This document shows positions 7,039-8,036 of a DNA stretch of 8,036 nucleotides, piece after piece. Both the position numbers and the translations under genes were made by a program. The stretch's first letter is position 1; each line of letters starts with the position of its first letter. The notes beneath the pieces are model-generated. The model searched no databases, was not told where the DNA came from, and saw nothing but the letters and a program-made list of their open reading frames with translations. The stretch spans positions 1 to 8,036 of the forward strand of contig JAOASV010000210.1 in NCBI GenBank assembly GCA_030158535.1, read 5' to 3'. The stretch comes from Sediminibacterium sp. (lineage in GTDB: Bacteria > Bacteroidota > Bacteroidia > Chitinophagales > Chitinophagaceae).

Positions 7039-7512
7039 TTAATTAGCAATTGCGATACAATCCATTTCAACAAGTGAATTACCAGGTACGCCGCCATAGG
7101 TAGCCACCGTTGTTCTTACAGGTGGGTTTGCGCCAAAGCGGCCTTTGTATACTTCATTCATTTGTTTGTAATCATTTAAATCGGCTAGGTATACATTTAC
7201 TTTTAAAACTTTCTCCATCGAAGACCCAGCTTTAATGAGTTCTTTTTCTAATTCTTTTAATACATGATCAGTGTGTGCTTTGATATCTCCTTCAAAATGC
7301 GCGCCTTTGCCCGCTACAAATACCATACCTCCAAATTTTGTGGATCCTGAAAAAAGCGGAACATCCTGATCGTACTCGACATTGAATACTTCTTTTTGTG
7401 GAGCTGCTTCATTGTTATTGCTAGCGGCGTTTGCAGCCATAGCTGTACCTGTAACACCCAAAATGCCTGCAAACATTCTTCTAAAAATGGAGCGGCGGTT
7501 GTTTGTTTTCAT
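7039..7512 (-). CDS. RidA-family enamine/imine deaminase with Tat-like signal
   Basis: A 157-residue Rid (YjgF/YER057c/UK114) protein. RidA hydrolyses reactive 2-aminoacrylate-type enamines/imines released by PLP enzymes to 2-oxo acids plus ammonia. The core occupies about 48-156: PLFSGSTKFGGMVFVAGKG (52-70), GDIKAHTDHVLKELEKELIK (75-94), VLKVNVYLADLNDYKQMNEV (102-121), then NPPVRTTVATYGGVPG (129-144) and LVEMDCIAI. Arg133 corresponds to the carboxylate-binding Arg105 of RidA/TdcF and Glu149 to the conserved Glu near the active site, so activity is plausible. Residues 1-30 add a leader absent from cytoplasmic RidA: NRRSIFRRM, then an Ala/Gly-rich hydrophobic stretch ending AMAANA, a Tat-like signal. 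The start at 7512 is the only ATG giving this leader. It is followed 15 bases later by the PLP enzyme, its likely source of substrate. Confidence 0.9.
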   Translation of the reverse strand: MKTNNRRSIFRRMFAGILGVTGTAMAANAASNNNEAAPQKEVFNVEYDQDVPLFSGSTKFGGMVFVAGKGAHFEGDIKAHTDHVLKELEKELIKAGSSMEKVLKVNVYLADLNDYKQMNEVYKGRFGANPPVRTTVATYGGVPGNSLVEMDCIAIAN

Positions 7513-7548
7513 AGCGGTTTATTTTATTTTAAAAATTTATTTTACTTT

Positions 7549-8036
7549 TTATTTGAGTTCAACAATCATTTCTATTTCTACCGAAATATTATTAGGTAAT
7601 GCAGCCACGCCAAGTGCAGATCTTGCATGCTTTCCTCTCTCTCCAAAAATTTCTACCATTAAATTAGAAAAGCCATTCATCACTTGTGGCTGTTGCGTAA
7701 AGTTGGGCTCCGAGTTTACAAGGCCTAATACTTTTACAATGCGTTTTACTTTATTTAAATCACCGATATAGGCTTTTAAAGTAGAAATCATTGAAATGCC
7801 TGTAAGTCTTGCTGCCAATTGGCCTTCTTCGATGGTTACATCTTTACCTAAATGACCAAACATTTGACCACCACCCGGCTTGTCGGGTCCATGCCCAGAT
7901 AAGTATACCAAATTACCCACTTGCACCTGTTTTACATAGTTTGCAATAGGAGGTACTACAGGAATTAATTGAATGTTTAATTGCTTGATGCGTTCTTCGG
8001 GATTGACTTCGATGGGATCGTTGCCAAACACTAAAC
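7549..8036 (-). CDS. YjgF-like Rid protein, second subfamily (5' end beyond the right edge)
   Basis: The visible part, about 162 codons, covers a complete Rid domain of the YjgF_like_1 type, distinct from the neighbouring RidA. Evidence is the run ANYVKQVQVGNLVYLSG, then GHLGKDVTIEEGQLAARLTG, LKAYIGDLNKVKRIVKVLG, a FTQQPQVMNGFSNLMVEIFG segment and GKHARSALGVAALP with an Arg codon at 7621-7623, ending VEIEMIVELK. In this subfamily the Rid Arg is kept, but the reaction is poorly characterised. A GTG at 8031-8029 could be read as a start, but the frame stays open to the window edge (LVFGNDPIEVNPEERI), and LVFG looks like the tail of a signal peptide. The gene is therefore annotated as partial, with its true start outside. 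It is the most upstream visible gene of the operon, 36 bases before the RidA gene. Confidence 0.85.
   Translation of the reverse strand, partial: LVFGNDPIEVNPEERIKQLNIQLIPVVPPIANYVKQVQVGNLVYLSGHGPDKPGGGQMFGHLGKDVTIEEGQLAARLTGISMISTLKAYIGDLNKVKRIVKVLGLVNSEPNFTQQPQVMNGFSNLMVEIFGERGKHARSALGVAALPNNISVEIEMIVELK

Larger units (their letters stand above)
3781..8036 (-). other. Predicted operon: Rid - RidA - PLP enzyme - RraA-like - BASS transporter
   Basis: Five genes run in the same direction with gaps of 36, 15, 5 and 22 bases, without any recognisable terminator or room for a promoter between the last four. This implies one transcript whose promoter lies beyond the right edge. The three enzyme families are chemically linked: PLP-dependent elimination makes enamines, Rid proteins hydrolyse them to 2-oxo acids, and RraA-fold aldolases act on 2-oxo acids. 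BASS carriers move such anions. The operon ends 7 bases from the convergent CBM9-like gene; no convincing hairpin terminator is visible there. Confidence 0.75.

Noticed and set aside
7382..7771. Plus-strand open frame of 129 codons spanning two genes and their gap
   Set aside because: It overlaps two conserved Rid genes on the other strand and resembles no known protein.
439..8036. A link in which the RraA-like protein cleaves 2-keto-3-deoxy-fuconate from the fucose released next door
   Set aside because: There is no fucose dehydrogenase or fuconate dehydratase in the window, and the two gene groups are convergent, separate transcripts.
1..8036. CRISPR array, IS element, tRNA or rRNA, phage or defence genes
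   Set aside because: No regularly spaced repeats, transposase motifs, terminal inverted repeats or RNA-gene sequences were recognised anywhere.

Overview
The window looks like a piece of a Bacteroidota chromosome, probably from a soil, aquatic or gut-associated glycan degrader of the Chitinophagaceae/Sphingobacteriia type. The evidence is an AT-rich sequence, start codons without clear Shine-Dalgarno sequences, signal peptides ending in the '...AQ' or '...SQ' style of this phylum, and tightly packed genes with large secreted glycosidases. The phylum call is fairly safe; the family is a guess. No rRNA, tRNA, CRISPR, insertion sequence or integrase was seen. There is no gene-free stretch longer than 300 bases; the longest gap is 125 bases.

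Left part (1-3773): a fucose-release locus. A secreted GH95 alpha-L-fucosidase (439-2928, minus strand) is followed 29 bases downstream by a GH29-type alpha-L-fucosidase that leaves the window at its left edge (1-409, minus strand). Divergent from them, across a 125-base intergenic region, lies a stand-alone secreted CBM9-like protein (3054-3773, plus strand). These proteins would act on fucosylated glycans outside the cytoplasm.

Right part (3781-8036): a compact five-gene minus-strand operon, with gaps of 36, 15, 5 and 22 bases. In transcription order it encodes a YjgF-like Rid protein (5' end outside the window), a second RidA-family enamine/imine deaminase with a Tat-like signal, a SelA/DgaE-fold PLP enzyme with a textbook Tat signal, a secreted RraA-like protein, and a sodium-dependent BASS-family transporter. 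It ends convergently with the CBM9-like gene, 7 bases away.

The most interesting point is that every soluble product of this operon whose N-terminus is visible carries an export signal, although Rid and SelA-like PLP enzymes are normally cytoplasmic. The family chemistry fits a hypothetical periplasmic route. The PLP enzyme would eliminate ammonia from an amino acid or amino-sugar acid, Rid proteins would hydrolyse the enamine/imine to a 2-oxo acid, the RraA-like protein might cleave the product, and the BASS carrier would import an organic anion with sodium. The substrate is unknown and the pathway is inference from context.
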